A stretch of 64,000 nucleotides of DNA. It comes from Candidatus Nitrospira neomarina. Lineage in GTDB: Bacteria; Nitrospirota; Nitrospiria; Nitrospirales; UBA8639. The notes under the pieces are model-generated. The model was not told the DNA's origin. It ran no database searches and saw nothing but the letters and a program-made list of their open reading frames with translations. Each line of letters begins with the position of its first letter. Positions within the stretch are counted from its first letter, which is position 1. The stretch lies in the NCBI RefSeq assembly GCF_032051675.1, contig NZ_CP116968.1:4732526-4796525 (forward strand). Direction: 5' to 3'. Shown here in pieces: positions 55,278 through 64,000 of this stretch. The translations under genes and the position numbers were made by a program.

Positions 55278-55733
55278 TCATGAAACTTTTACAGCAATAC
55301 TTTTCGGTTTTGCCCGGTCGCTTTTCGGTAAATGGACGTGCAACACCCCTTCCTTGAATTCCGCCGACACTTTCTCGGGATCGGCATCTTCGGGGATGGT
55401 GAAACTTCGGGAAAAACTCCCATAGGCCCGCTCGATCCGGTGGTACTTTTTGTCCTTCTCTTCCTTCTCATACTTTCGTTCACCGGAAAGGACTAACACA
55501 TCGTTTTGTACACTGATTTTAATTTCATCCTTTTTGACCTCGGGAAGCTCGGCTTTGACCAGGTATTCTTTTGTGTCTTCCGTGATGTCTACCAGGGGAG
55601 CCCATTCGGCGACGCGCAACGCTTCTTGACGTTCCCCTTCTTTTCTGACCGGTGCCCGGCCAAACAAGGTTGAAAGCCGACCCTGTAACTCATCCAATTC
55701 TCGTAAGGGATCCCAATTTGTGATGGCACTCAT
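55278..55733 (-). CDS. Hsp20/alpha-crystallin small heat shock protein
   Basis: 151 residues. The alpha-crystallin domain begins WAPLVDITEDTKEYLVKAEL and ends with SAEFKEGVLHVHLPKSD; the A-x-x-x-N-G-V-L-type motif is present as FKEGVLHVHLP. It should be an ATP-independent chaperone. A sigma-54-like promoter lies at 55794-55809, about 60 bases upstream, and AAGGAGG precedes the ATG. This is an unusual promoter type for an Hsp20 gene. Confidence 0.96.
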   Translation of the reverse strand: MSAITNWDPLRELDELQGRLSTLFGRAPVRKEGERQEALRVAEWAPLVDITEDTKEYLVKAELPEVKKDEIKISVQNDVLVLSGERKYEKEEKDKKYHRIERAYGSFSRSFTIPEDADPEKVSAEFKEGVLHVHLPKSDRAKPKSIAVKVS

Positions 55734-55793
55734 CTCGTAACCTCCTTTTTTACCCTGGAAGAAAAATATGGATCATATCTACACCTGATAGAC

Positions 55794-55809
55794 AGCAATG
55801 GATATGCCA
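55794..55809 (-). promoter_or_regulatory. Sigma-54-like -24/-12 promoter of the Hsp20 gene
   Basis: Read on the minus strand, TGGCATATCCATTGCT fits the TGGCAY-N5-TTGCW consensus at all defined positions, with GG and GC 10 bases apart. The -12 box is about 60 bases from the Hsp20 ATG, leaving a leader of about 50 bases with an AAGGAGG site. Confidence 0.78.
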
Positions 55810-55967
55810 ACAGTCCAAAAAGAAAGGCGACGGAATCTGAGGGAAAAGCTATAAAATACCCCACTGTTCTCCAGCCTTCGTGGCAAAGCGCCTCATTCAA
55901 AGCGATGAGATCTGTAGCAGATGTCATCAACAGGAAAGAGGAGTCCGGTCCTCCTACTGCTGAAAGC

Positions 55968-56831
55968 TTACCGGACAATCAATACCGGGCATGGGGTCTG
56001 GTGTAATACGGAATGCGAAACGCTCCCCATCAAAAACCGGGAGAACCCTCCCCGGCCATGCATACCCATCATGATCAGGTCGGATTGGGAGGCGTGGCGT
56101 TGTTCCAGGATGGCATAGGCGGGATCGCCAATCCCGACATGCGCTTGACACGCGAAATTCATCCGGGTGAGCCGGTCAGTGATGGTTTTCATGCGTTCCT
56201 GGGCCTCTTCTATGGCGTGAGCTTCCAGTCGGTCCGATTGTCCAATTGTGGTTGGCCATGACAGTTGGGGTTGTGGCCAGACGGCAAACACCTCCACCTC
56301 AACCGGTTGCCGGAAAGGTTGGAGCGCTAAAAACTGTAACGCCGCTTCTGCGTCTTCTTGACCCTCAATGGGGAGAAGAATCTTTTTTAACTGACTCATA
56401 GGGGTTTTGACGATCATGGTTGAACACGAGCCATGCATCAGGACCCGATGAGACACGCTCCCGAGGATCAGTTCTTTGATTGGGCCAAGACCCCTGGCTC
56501 CCAACACGATCAGGTGGGATTGTGCGGATCGTGCTGTTTCCACAATCACGTCGACCGGATGTCCAATTTGATGGACCTGCTGCACATGGGAGAAATCAGC
56601 AGGCAGGTGTTTCTGCGCCTCATCGAGAATTTTCTCCCCTTCTTTTCTCAATTGGTCTTTGATTGCTTCCTGGGCCTCGGTTCGGAGATCCGGCGTAATC
56701 ATGGGGTAGTTGAAATCGGGAAGGTGGAGAGCATGAACCAGCGTCAATTCTTCAGGCGGCGTAAAATGTGCAAGAGTATGAACAGAAGAAGTGGAACAGG
56801 ATGAACCATCAACTGGAACCACAATTCTCAT
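55968..56831 (-). CDS. Tandem universal stress protein
   Basis: 287 residues, two UspA domains: VVPVDGSSCSTSSVHTLAHF with VLGARGLGPIKELILGSVSH, and ILLPIEGQEDAEAALQFLAL with MMGMHGRGGFSRFLMGSVSH. Both nucleotide loops look intact. It is the closest relative in the window of the one at 39639-40505. It diverges from the NtrC-type regulator gene and has a sigma-54-like promoter at 56883-56898, which makes it a likely direct target of that regulator. Confidence 0.92.
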   Translation of the reverse strand: MRIVVPVDGSSCSTSSVHTLAHFTPPEELTLVHALHLPDFNYPMITPDLRTEAQEAIKDQLRKEGEKILDEAQKHLPADFSHVQQVHQIGHPVDVIVETARSAQSHLIVLGARGLGPIKELILGSVSHRVLMHGSCSTMIVKTPMSQLKKILLPIEGQEDAEAALQFLALQPFRQPVEVEVFAVWPQPQLSWPTTIGQSDRLEAHAIEEAQERMKTITDRLTRMNFACQAHVGIGDPAYAILEQRHASQSDLIMMGMHGRGGFSRFLMGSVSHSVLHQTPCPVLIVR

Positions 56832-57240
56832 GGGATCTCCCTTTTCAATGTTGTGCTCCGAATCCTACTTGAGTTGAGAGACAGCAAGAGGAATGCCACC
56901 GTGATACCACGTAATCATCATAGAGGCCTGCTTTTCCCTGATTTTCTAATGTGTAGTCTGGTACCAAGAGAAGGGATCGCGGTGATGAAAGTATGTGGGT
57001 TAGCAGGCATCGCTGATTTACTAATGTGGCCACGTAGCATAGCTTGAGTTGGACCAAATGGCGCAAATTGCTACAGTAGTGATACTTCTGATTGGTGAAA
57101 AAAGCTACAGATGGTGAATGGTTGTGGTCGCCTCTCGTCGATATTCCGGAATGAAGGGAAGGGAAGAATATTAATCAGAGTGGGCTGAGGCTGTTATTCT
57201 TGATAAATCGTGTCTCAGGTTACTGAGTTAAACAAGGAAT
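56832..57240. other. Divergent promoter region between a universal stress gene and the NtrC-type gene
   Basis: 409 bases. The minus-strand side holds the sigma-54-like element at 56883-56898. The rest presumably contains binding sites for the regulator and the promoter of the regulator gene. No gene is visible. Confidence 0.6.
56883..56898 (-). promoter_or_regulatory. Sigma-54-like -24/-12 promoter of the universal stress gene
   Basis: Read on the minus strand, TGGCATTCCTCTTGCT matches TGGCAY-N5-TTGCW at every defined position with the standard GG-N10-GC spacing. It sits about 50 bases before the ATG at 56831. An NtrC-family activator gene lies directly upstream in the opposite direction. 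Confidence 0.8.
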
Positions 57241-58614
57241 ATGGCAATGATCAACGATTCTCCAGCTGTCTTAGTCGTCGATGATGAACCCGAAATGCGG
57301 CAATTACTGCGGGATATTCTCGAGGAAGAGCACTATCGAGTTATGGTGGCTTCAGACGGTCACGACGCGCTTAACCGGATGGAAACGGAAAAATTTCCCG
57401 TGGTCGTCACCGATTTACGGATGAAAGGCATGGACGGGCTGGCATTGTTGGATCATGTCCTTCGAAAGCATCCGGAGTCCAATCTCATCATGATGACGGC
57501 ATTCGGCACCGTTGAGTCGGCCGTTGATGCGATGAAGCAAGGGGCGTTCGACTATCTCACCAAACCCATCAAGAGCAATGAATTATCGGTGACGGTGGCG
57601 AAAGCCATGCGAGAGGCGATTCTTCGCCAGGAGGTCAAGCAATTACGGCAACAGGTCAGCCGGGAATTTTCCTTTGACCAGATTCTGGGGAAAAGCAAAC
57701 CGATGAAAGAAATTTTTGATCTGATCCGTCGAGTGGCTGATTCACAGACGAATATTTTAATTACGGGAGAAAGTGGGACTGGAAAAGAACTTGTGGCCAA
57801 AGCCATTCATTTTAATAGCCAGCGGAAGGCCGCACCTTTTGTCCCGGTGAACTGTGCGGCAATTCCTGAGCTGTTGTTGGAAAGCGAACTCTTTGGCCAT
57901 GTGCGGGGCGCCTTTACGGATGCGAAGTCGGATAAACCCGGTTTGTTTGAAGAGGCTCACGATGGCACGTTGTTTTTGGATGAAATCAGTGAAATGCCCA
58001 TGATGCTTCAAGCCAAGTTGCTTCGTGCCGTGCAAGAACGGGAAATCCGGCGGGTCGGGGCCACTCGCTCCACGTCGATCAATGTCCGGTTGGTGGTCGC
58101 CACGAACGTGCAATTGGTTGAGGAGGTCAAGGCAAAGCGGTTTCGGGAGGATTTGTATTATCGTTTGAATGTGATTGAACTGCATTTACCTCCTCTTCGG
58201 GATCGTAAAGAGGATCTGCCGATCCTGGTTCAGGGGTTGCTGCAAAAAAGTGTCACTGCGCAGCAAAAACACATTGAAAGTGTCGAAGAACCGGCTATGG
58301 CCCGGCTGATGGATTATCAGTGGCCCGGTAATGTGAGAGAGTTAGAAAATATCCTCGAGCGTGCGGCGACCCTGACGCAAGGGAAAAAGATTTGTTTGGA
58401 TGATCTTCCCTCCAACATTCGGCACATCCAAGGAGATGGTCAACTTATCGGTGATGCCGCAGAGCGGCTCCTGCCCTTGGAGCAGTTGGAAAAGGCTTAC
58501 ATTCGGCGGGTGCTGGAAAAAATGGGTGGGAATAAATATCAAACGGCGCATGTACTCGGCATTGATCGAAAGACGTTATATCGCAAGCTGGCTGAAATGG
58601 AGGAAGTGGTATGA
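57241..58614 (+). CDS. NtrC-family sigma-54-dependent response regulator
   Basis: 457 residues. Receiver: VVDDEPEMR, phospho-Asp58 in VVVTDLRMKGMDG, Lys in YLTKPIKSN. The AAA+ domain has Walker A TGESGTGKELVAK, the sigma-54-contacting GAFTDA, Walker B GTLFLDEI and the sensor-II-type arginines. The C-terminal Fis-type HTH is KYQTAHVLGIDRKTLYRKL. It activates sigma-54 promoters when phosphorylated. It is followed by a PAS kinase gene and diverges from a universal stress gene that has a sigma-54-like promoter. Confidence 0.97.
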   Translation: MAMINDSPAVLVVDDEPEMRQLLRDILEEEHYRVMVASDGHDALNRMETEKFPVVVTDLRMKGMDGLALLDHVLRKHPESNLIMMTAFGTVESAVDAMKQGAFDYLTKPIKSNELSVTVAKAMREAILRQEVKQLRQQVSREFSFDQILGKSKPMKEIFDLIRRVADSQTNILITGESGTGKELVAKAIHFNSQRKAAPFVPVNCAAIPELLLESELFGHVRGAFTDAKSDKPGLFEEAHDGTLFLDEISEMPMMLQAKLLRAVQEREIRRVGATRSTSINVRLVVATNVQLVEEVKAKRFREDLYYRLNVIELHLPPLRDRKEDLPILVQGLLQKSVTAQQKHIESVEEPAMARLMDYQWPGNVRELENILERAATLTQGKKICLDDLPSNIRHIQGDGQLIGDAAERLLPLEQLEKAYIRRVLEKMGGNKYQTAHVLGIDRKTLYRKLAEMEEVV

Positions 58615-58790
58615 AGGCACCAAGAGTCAGAATGATCGGGCTGAATCATCCTGCGCTCCCCCATTCCGCTCCAGGAGGTCTCCCTCTTTCTCCGGGTTCA
58701 GCCGTGCGAGAGATGGTTCATTCGTCCCTGTTTCTTTCATTCGTTGAATCTTAGTCTCCTGATTGTCAGAATCACCCTCCCGGGCAATCG

Positions 58791-60746
58791 ATGAGTCACG
58801 AGCCACGACCCCCAGACCTCCATCAGGAAGTTCATGCACTCCGGCAGGAATTGGCAGAACTGCGGGCCGTCCAGTCGATGCATCAGGAAGCCAGGGACGG
58901 GTTGGAGGCGATTGAGCAGCAACTGGCAGGCATCATCCATTCGGCCATGGATGCCATTATTATCATCGATGACGATCAACGGATTGTCATCTTTAATGCG
59001 GCCGCTGAGGAAATTTTTCAATGTTCGGCCCCAGAGGCACTGGGAAATACCCTCGACCAATTTATTCCGCTCCATCTGCGGTCTGCCCATCGTGAACACA
59101 TCCGCCGATTTGCTGAGACTGGAGAAACCTCCAGACGAATGGGCGCCAACATGGAAATTTCAGGGTTGCGACGGAACGGCGAGACCTTTCCTTTGGAAGC
59201 CTCGATTTCTCAAACCGAACGATCGGGGAAGCGATGGTTGACGGTGATCCTTCGGGATATTTCCCAGCGAAAGCAAAATGAAGAGCGGTTATCCTACCTG
59301 GGGAGAATTCTTGAGGATTCTGTCAATGAGATCTATGTGTTTGATGCCACGACGCTGCGATTTACTCAAGTCAACAAAGGTGCGAGGGAAAATATCGGAT
59401 ACACGATGGAAGAATTGTGCGTCATGACACCGCTGGATTTGAAACCGGACCTGCCGAACGATCAGTTTCTTGAGCTGTTGGCCCTTCTTCGGACCGGCCA
59501 ACGGGAACAAGTGGATTTTCGGACAACTCATCGGAGAAAAGATCGAACGACGTATCCGGTTGAAGTCCATCTTCAATATTTACGGGAGGAGGGTCGTCGC
59601 GTCTTCCTGGCGATTATCATGGATTTGACGGAACGGGTGGCGACCGAGCAGGAATTACAGGAGGCCCAACGGACCTTATCAACCCTCCTCACCAATCTGC
59701 CAGGCATGGTCTATCGATGTCAAAATGATCCCGGTTGGACCATGGAGTTCATCAGCCCGAGTTGTCAAGACCTTACGGGATTTTCACCTGAACAATTTGT
59801 CCAGACTCGACAGATCTCGTATGGCGAACATGTCATGCTTCAAGAAGACCGTCAACGGGCATGGCAGATTGTGCAGGAGGCTCTCAATGACCGCAAGCCA
59901 TTTCAGCTCAGTTATCGGATTCGGACAGCGGATGGAACCGTCAAGTGGATGTGGGAGCAGGGATGTGGGATCTTTTCAGAAACAGGCGAGATTGTCGGGA
60001 TCGAAGGGTACGTGGTGGATATTACCCAACAACGCGCATTGGAGGATCAACTGCGAAAAACGGAACGATTGGCCGAGTTGGGCACGTTGGCATCGGGCAT
60101 GGCCCATGAAATCGGGACGCCGATGAATGTGATATTGGGGAGGGCGGAATTGTTAATGCGTAAAGCTCCGGATGAGCGTACCAGGCGGGGATTGGAAACA
60201 ATTGTGACTCAGGTGGAACGCATTACCAAAATTATGAATCAGTTATTAAGCTTTGCCCGGAAACGTCCGGCTGTTCGGCAGGCTGTCAATTTAGAGACCG
60301 TGATGATCGATGTTCTGGATGTGCTGCAGGAGAAATTGGGTAAACAGCATATTCAGGTGATGAAAACAGTCAGCCCTCACTTGCCAAAGGTTTTGGCGGA
60401 TCCGGATCACATGAATCAGGTATTGTTAAATCTAATTTTGAATGCCTGTCAGGCGATGGGTGATGGAGGCACTCTGAGCTTGGCCCTTCACCCGACCGAT
60501 GACATGGTGGAACTCACTGTGCAAGATACCGGGAGTGGGATTGCCCAGGAGCAACTTGCCAAGATTTTTGATCCGTTTTTTTCCACCAAGGCAGTGGGGG
60601 AGGGGACCGGCCTAGGGCTCACCGTGGTTCATGGCATTCTCGAGGAGCATCAGGGGGCCATCCGCGTGACGAGTGTCCCGGGCCAAGGGACAACCTTTAT
60701 TGTTTCCCTGCCCATGTATTCCGAAGAAGTACGGGGTGAGGCGTAG
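58791..60746 (+). CDS. PAS-type histidine kinase, partner of the NtrC-type regulator
   Basis: 651 residues, no membrane helices. A coiled-coil start is followed by three PAS domains (about 45-165 with [20 protein letters not shown]; 170-285; 290-415 with [20 protein letters not shown]), HisKA with His in [18 protein letters not shown], and HATPase with [20 protein letters not shown] and [14 protein letters not shown]. The cytoplasmic location suggests sensing of an internal signal such as redox state; no heme or Fe-S motif is evident. It lies 176 bases after the regulator gene. Confidence 0.93.
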   Translation: MSHEPRPPDLHQEVHALRQELAELRAVQSMHQEARDGLEAIEQQLAGIIHSAMDAIIIIDDDQRIVIFNAAAEEIFQCSAPEALGNTLDQFIPLHLRSAHREHIRRFAETGETSRRMGANMEISGLRRNGETFPLEASISQTERSGKRWLTVILRDISQRKQNEERLSYLGRILEDSVNEIYVFDATTLRFTQVNKGARENIGYTMEELCVMTPLDLKPDLPNDQFLELLALLRTGQREQVDFRTTHRRKDRTTYPVEVHLQYLREEGRRVFLAIIMDLTERVATEQELQEAQRTLSTLLTNLPGMVYRCQNDPGWTMEFISPSCQDLTGFSPEQFVQTRQISYGEHVMLQEDRQRAWQIVQEALNDRKPFQLSYRIRTADGTVKWMWEQGCGIFSETGEIVGIEGYVVDITQQRALEDQLRKTERLAELGTLASGMAHEIGTPMNVILGRAELLMRKAPDERTRRGLETIVTQVERITKIMNQLLSFARKRPAVRQAVNLETVMIDVLDVLQEKLGKQHIQVMKTVSPHLPKVLADPDHMNQVLLNLILNACQAMGDGGTLSLALHPTDDMVELTVQDTGSGIAQEQLAKIFDPFFSTKAVGEGTGLGLTVVHGILEEHQGAIRVTSVPGQGTTFIVSLPMYSEEVRGEA

Positions 60747-60904
60747 GCAGAAGAGGAGTTGAAGATTGATTTACCGAATGTGTCTTTTTCCCTTTTCTCC
60801 TGAGCCCGTTCTTCTCACTCCTTACGATTTACCTTTCAGGGAGTGGTGAATAATAATATCTAAGGGTAAATTGACCCACAGGCACGTTGCATATTAGAGG
60901 CCTC

Positions 60905-61027
60905 GGGGCGGTTTAAAAAAAGTTCGTCCAGCAAGGCCGCAGTCATTTTTGCGCGCAGAGCGTACTTTCAGTACGTGAGCACGGAAAAATGGCGAGAACG
61001 CCGCTGGCGGATTTTTTCAACAGCCCC
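60905..61027 (-). repeat. 122-bp palindromic repeat, copy 2
   Basis: Reverse-complement copy of 41821-41942 with about six differences, including a one-base longer A run. It starts GGGGCGGTTTAAAAAAAG and ends TTCAACAGCCCC. It lies between the PAS kinase gene and the CDF transporter gene, which converge. Its orientation relative to copy 1 places the hydrogenase/stress region between inverted copies. Confidence 0.85.
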
Positions 61028-61041
61028 CTTCAGGATTTCCA

Positions 61042-61910
61042 TCACTGGCGTTCATGTCCTTCCGGTTCGATGTGGACGACCACGTCCTCCAGCGATTCAA
61101 AATGATCAATGAGATGCTCTTCAATCCGGTTGGCGAGGGTATGGGCTTTTTCGACTGATAGGGTCGGATCAAGTGAACCGAGAGATCCATGAAGACATGA
61201 TGGTTCAGCCCGCGTGTTCTGATATCGTGACAATGTAGGACGCCGGATATCGACATTACAGCTGTGTGAACTTCCTCAGGGTTCAATCGAACTGTGTCTG
61301 TTAGAGAAGACAGAACGTCTTTGAGCACGATGGATGCGGTCCAGGCGGTCACGCCGGCAATCAGGACCGCCACCAGAGGATCAACGAAGGCATATCCGGC
61401 TTTCACAGCTAAGAGCCCTGCCAGGACTGAACATGATGTCAGGACATCACTCGCCGTGTGATAGGAGTCCGCTGTGAGAATATCGCTTCTGAGTTCAATG
61501 CCTTTCCGCCGTTCCCATTGAGACACGAAGATATTGATCCCCATGGTTCCGATCATGATGAAAAAACTGATCCCGGTTACCTGAGGGTGCAGGTCCAAAG
61601 TCCATGACTGATAGGCTTTCCACAGGAGATAGAGACAAGTCATGACCAGAAAACCGCCAATGCTTCCGGCCGCCAGGGTTTCAAATTTTTTATGACCATA
61701 GGGATGATGGGCATCCGGAGTAGCCGTGGCCAGCCAGAGTCCAATCAACCCGATCACATTCGAGAGACCATCAAAGGTGGAATGAAGGCCATCGGCCTGC
61801 AGACCTAATGAATACGTCATGACGCCATAGCCCCACTTTGCGGCGGCGACAATTAGATTCAAAATGAGGATCCACCACAGGATCCGGCGAATTTCTCCAA
61901 GACGGCTCAT
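61042..61910 (-). pseudogene. CDF-family cation efflux protein with a frameshift
   Basis: The first 245 residues are a normal cation diffusion facilitator: five to six membrane helices, GLQADGLHSTFDGLSNVIGL, DAHHPYGHKKFETL, and SDILTADSYHTASDVLTS with the His/Asp metal sites. After MDLSVHL the frame shifts: the expected C-terminal domain, DPTLSVEKAHTLANRIEEHL then HIEPEGHERQ, is found in a neighbouring frame to 61042. One missing base near 61170-61173 explains it. The shifted frame ends in unrelated residues at 61017. It would have exported Zn2+, Fe2+ or Co2+. A sequencing error is possible. Confidence 0.75.
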
Positions 61911-61974
61911 GTTTGGTGTAACAAATTCAAGAGGAAGTAGGCCTGAGTCTTTATTCGTGTGCGCGGGCTTTCAT

Positions 61975-62670
61975 TTACCCCGCTGAGCCGAAGAGTGTTC
62001 CGACTCCGGCGGTCAACCCCATGGCCAGTGCACTCCAAAATGTGACGCGCATGGCGCCCGTCATCACCGATGCACCGCCCGCGTGAGCGGCTAATCCTCC
62101 TAACCCCGCGAGAAACACCAGAGAGGTTCCAGTAACCACGGGAATCAAACTGGTTTCCGGGACGATGGTCGCGGTCACAAGAGGTAAGGCGGCTCCGATG
62201 GCAAAGCTTCCGGCAGATGCCAGGGCCGCCTGAATCGGACGCGCACTGAGATTTTCGGAAATGCCCAATTCGTCGCGTGCATGCGCCCCGATGGCGTCAT
62301 GGGCCATGAGTTGTGTGGCAACCTGCTTTGCGAGTGCTGGATCGAGCCCGCGCCCAACATAGAGCGCGGCAAGTTCCTTGTGCTCACCTGAAGGGTCCAA
62401 AAGAAGTTCCCTGTGCTCAAGAGCAAGATCGGCCTCTTCGGTATCTGCTTGTGACTGGACGGATACATACTCACCGGCAGCCATCGACATGGCTCCCGCG
62501 ACCAGCCCGGCTACTCCTGCGATCAACACATCGCCGTGGGTGGCATTTGCCGACGAAACTCCGAGGAGCAGGCTGGCTGTGGACACGATCCCGTCGTTGG
62601 CGCCCAGGACCGCTGCCCGAAGCCATCCGACGCGTTCGGTTCGGTGATGTTCTCGATGTCGTACCCGCAT
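61975..62670 (-). CDS. VIT1/CCC1-family iron or manganese transporter
   Basis: 231 residues. RAAVLGANDGIVSTASLLLG and MSMAAGEYVSVQSQADTEEA are the family signature, followed by a Glu-rich cytoplasmic metal-binding loop and three C-terminal helices (SFAIGAALPLVTATIVP, LVFLAGLGGLAAHAGG, FWSALAMGLTAGVGTL). These proteins move Fe2+ or Mn2+ out of the cytoplasm. It follows the CDF gene on the same strand and may supplement iron handling with the EncFtn protein. Confidence 0.92.
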   Translation of the reverse strand: MRVRHREHHRTERVGWLRAAVLGANDGIVSTASLLLGVSSANATHGDVLIAGVAGLVAGAMSMAAGEYVSVQSQADTEEADLALEHRELLLDPSGEHKELAALYVGRGLDPALAKQVATQLMAHDAIGAHARDELGISENLSARPIQAALASAGSFAIGAALPLVTATIVPETSLIPVVTGTSLVFLAGLGGLAAHAGGASVMTGAMRVTFWSALAMGLTAGVGTLFGSAG

Positions 62671-63180
62671 GGGTCCTGTTCCCGTTATCCGCAGGCGCTC
62701 ACGGCTGAAAGGTTGCTTTCCAAAAGTATATTCATCGCGCAGAATGAAAAGCTGAAAATCTATCTCTGCTCCTCTTCCCTTGAGCTTCAGATCTTACTGG
62801 ATCATACAAAATATAGGGTTCTACGCTCCACAGCGCACATCATTTTGAATAGATGAATCCGGATGGGGTCCATAAAGGTTTGAGAATGAAGAAAACCAGG
62901 TGGGAGTGACCCTCAACAAAATTGTCATGCTGAGCCCCTTCGACTCCGCTTGTATGGTGTCTACAGCTCAATTTTTGAGAAGCTAAGGAGAACTGGGGTG
63001 GAGGGACATCGACTACCATCTGCCGCACAGCGGACAGACTCCCTGAGAACTCTCCCACCCACACCACAAACGTCGATGAAGAATCTCGCGGCAGGGACTC
63101 TGACCGCCGATTTACCTGCAAGCTCACGTTGGTGTGTGCCACCCCAGTGTCATTCATTCATTTCTTTCTAGGAGGCTACG
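62671..63180 (+). other. Region between the VIT1 gene and the transposase, probably containing the IS110 left end
   Basis: 510 bases with no supported gene. It ends in AGGAGG before the transposase ATG. IS110 elements lack long terminal inverted repeats and often have a noncoding region on the 5' side, so the true left end cannot be placed without comparing copies. Confidence 0.4.
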
Positions 63181-64000
63181 ATGATACAACCCGCTCTGAA
63201 TGTCGGCGTGGATGTGGCCAAAGACGCCGTTGTAGTCGCGTGCGCTGAGTCACGGTTTCCGGTCCAGAGTATTTCCAATCAGCGGGCCCTCTTGCGGGCA
63301 TGGCTGAAATCTCTCCCGGCAGGCAGCCGCATCGGCTTGGAATCCACTGGCGATTACCACGAATTGCTGGCGGACCTGGCACAGGCCCTAGGGCATACCG
63401 TCTTCCTGCTGAACCCTTTGGAGACTCGGCACTACGCCAAGGCCATGGGCAACCGGGCCAAAACCGACCGGGTGGATGCGGAATTAATCGCCAGACTCAT
63501 CGCCCAAGAGCATAGGCGCTTGCGCCCCTACACGCCCCCCACGCCCAACCAACGCAAGCTGGACCGGCTCATTCGCCGGCGCGCTACGATCGTCCGCCTC
63601 AAAGGCACGCTGAAGCTGAGCATGCGTAATTTGGGCGGCTTTGCCGCCGAACTCAAGGCCGTGGTGAGCAAGCTGGAGGCCTTGATTGCCAAGATTGATG
63701 CGACCCTGTCCGCGCTGGCTGCCGGCTCACCTCAACACCAGGAGGCGCAACAGCGGGTGCAAACCATTGTGGGCGTCGGTCCTTTGGTCGGCATCAGCTT
63801 GACCAATACGCTGCAGCGTGTGCCGTTTCGCAAGGCGGATGCCTTCGTCGCCTTCACCGGGTTGGATCCGCGTGCGAATGACTCGGGGCGCAAAGCGGGG
63901 CGCCGCCGCTTGTCCAAACGCGGCCCCGCCGAGTTGCGCCGGTTGCTGTTTAACGCCGCGATGGCGGCCATCAAAACTAAAGTCTGGAAACCGATCTACG
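63181..64000 (+). mobile_element. IS110-family transposase, cut by the window end
   Basis: The frame opens at ATG 63181 behind AGGAGG and runs off the window after about 273 residues. N-terminal DEDD domain: NVGVDVAKDAVVVAC, GLESTGDYHELLADL, KTDRVDAELIARLIAQ. C-terminal transposase_20 domain: TIVGVGPLVGISL, FVAFTGLDPRANDSGRKAG and RRLSKRGPAELRRLLFN with the catalytic Ser. Its GC content is higher than its neighbours. IS110 enzymes use a noncoding bridge RNA in characterised members. Confidence 0.93.

Noticed and set aside
55734..55967. Small minus-strand frame between the Hsp20 and universal stress genes
   Set aside because: It covers the sigma-54-like promoter of Hsp20, and its translation has no recognisable features.
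1..64000. CRISPR arrays, rRNA operons, prophage structural genes or biosynthetic clusters
   Set aside because: No regularly spaced repeats, rRNA sequence, phage genes or large synthase genes were seen on either strand.

Overview
The window reads as chromosomal DNA of a free-living Gram-negative chemolithotroph. Evidence is the number of signal peptides and lipoboxes, an RND/TolC efflux system, c-type heme proteins, pyruvate:ferredoxin oxidoreductase and a group 3b-like [NiFe] hydrogenase. The gene content and moderate GC fit a Nitrospira-like member of the Nitrospirota; this is inference from gene content, not from a marker gene, and I saw no rRNA, tRNA or CRISPR array.

Layout. 0.2-6.6 kb (minus strand): a signalling operon of a receiver protein, a histidine kinase carrying a Rossmann domain, a Cache-HAMP-PAS histidine kinase, a small c-heme (DUF3365) protein and an M28 peptidase. 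7-17 kb: MscS channel, small lipoprotein, Rmd1/YagE protein, beta-CASP nuclease, LOG-like protein, a broken Crp/Fnr gene, a MEDS-PAS-kinase-receiver hybrid, a CopD-like membrane protein and a glycine-rich RRM protein. 17.6-26.3 kb: one divalent-metal efflux operon (regulator, sensor kinase, adaptor, RND pump, TolC) beside a PepSY protein and a DUF2231 relic. 26.5-34.8 kb: YchF, an orphan kinase, a hicB with a nonsense-mutated hicA, a SERCA-like P-type ATPase and a small cytochrome c. 35-39.5 kb: pyruvate:ferredoxin oxidoreductase operon (gamma, alpha, beta, then a GltD-like flavoprotein fused to a ferredoxin) behind a sigma-54-like promoter.

39.6-61 kb is the most distinctive part. The four hydrogenase subunits lie on the minus strand in the order beta, gamma, delta, alpha, but beta is separated from gamma by six plus-strand genes (DJ-1/PfpI, MalQ, DUF4385, cupin, membrane protein, encapsulated-ferritin-like protein). 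Beta sits in a tight operon with a tandem universal stress protein and an uncharacterised 455-residue protein. Next to it are a cupredoxin, Hsp20, another universal stress protein and an NtrC-type two-component pair. Sigma-54-like -24/-12 elements precede the Hsp20 gene and the universal stress gene that diverges from the NtrC gene. A 122-bp palindromic repeat occurs twice in opposite orientation, at 41.8 and 60.9 kb, bracketing the section. The window ends with a frameshifted CDF transporter, a VIT1/CCC1 transporter and an IS110 transposase cut by the window edge.

Working model (inference): the bracketed region is a sigma-54/NtrC-controlled stress or anoxia survival island that joins hydrogen/NAD(P)H metabolism, universal stress proteins, a small heat shock protein and iron handling, functionally reminiscent of the mycobacterial DosR set. 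Four genes in the window (Crp/Fnr, DUF2231, hicA, CDF) are disrupted by single frameshifts or a nonsense codon; hicA is the clearest case of real decay, while the one-base frameshifts could also be assembly errors.
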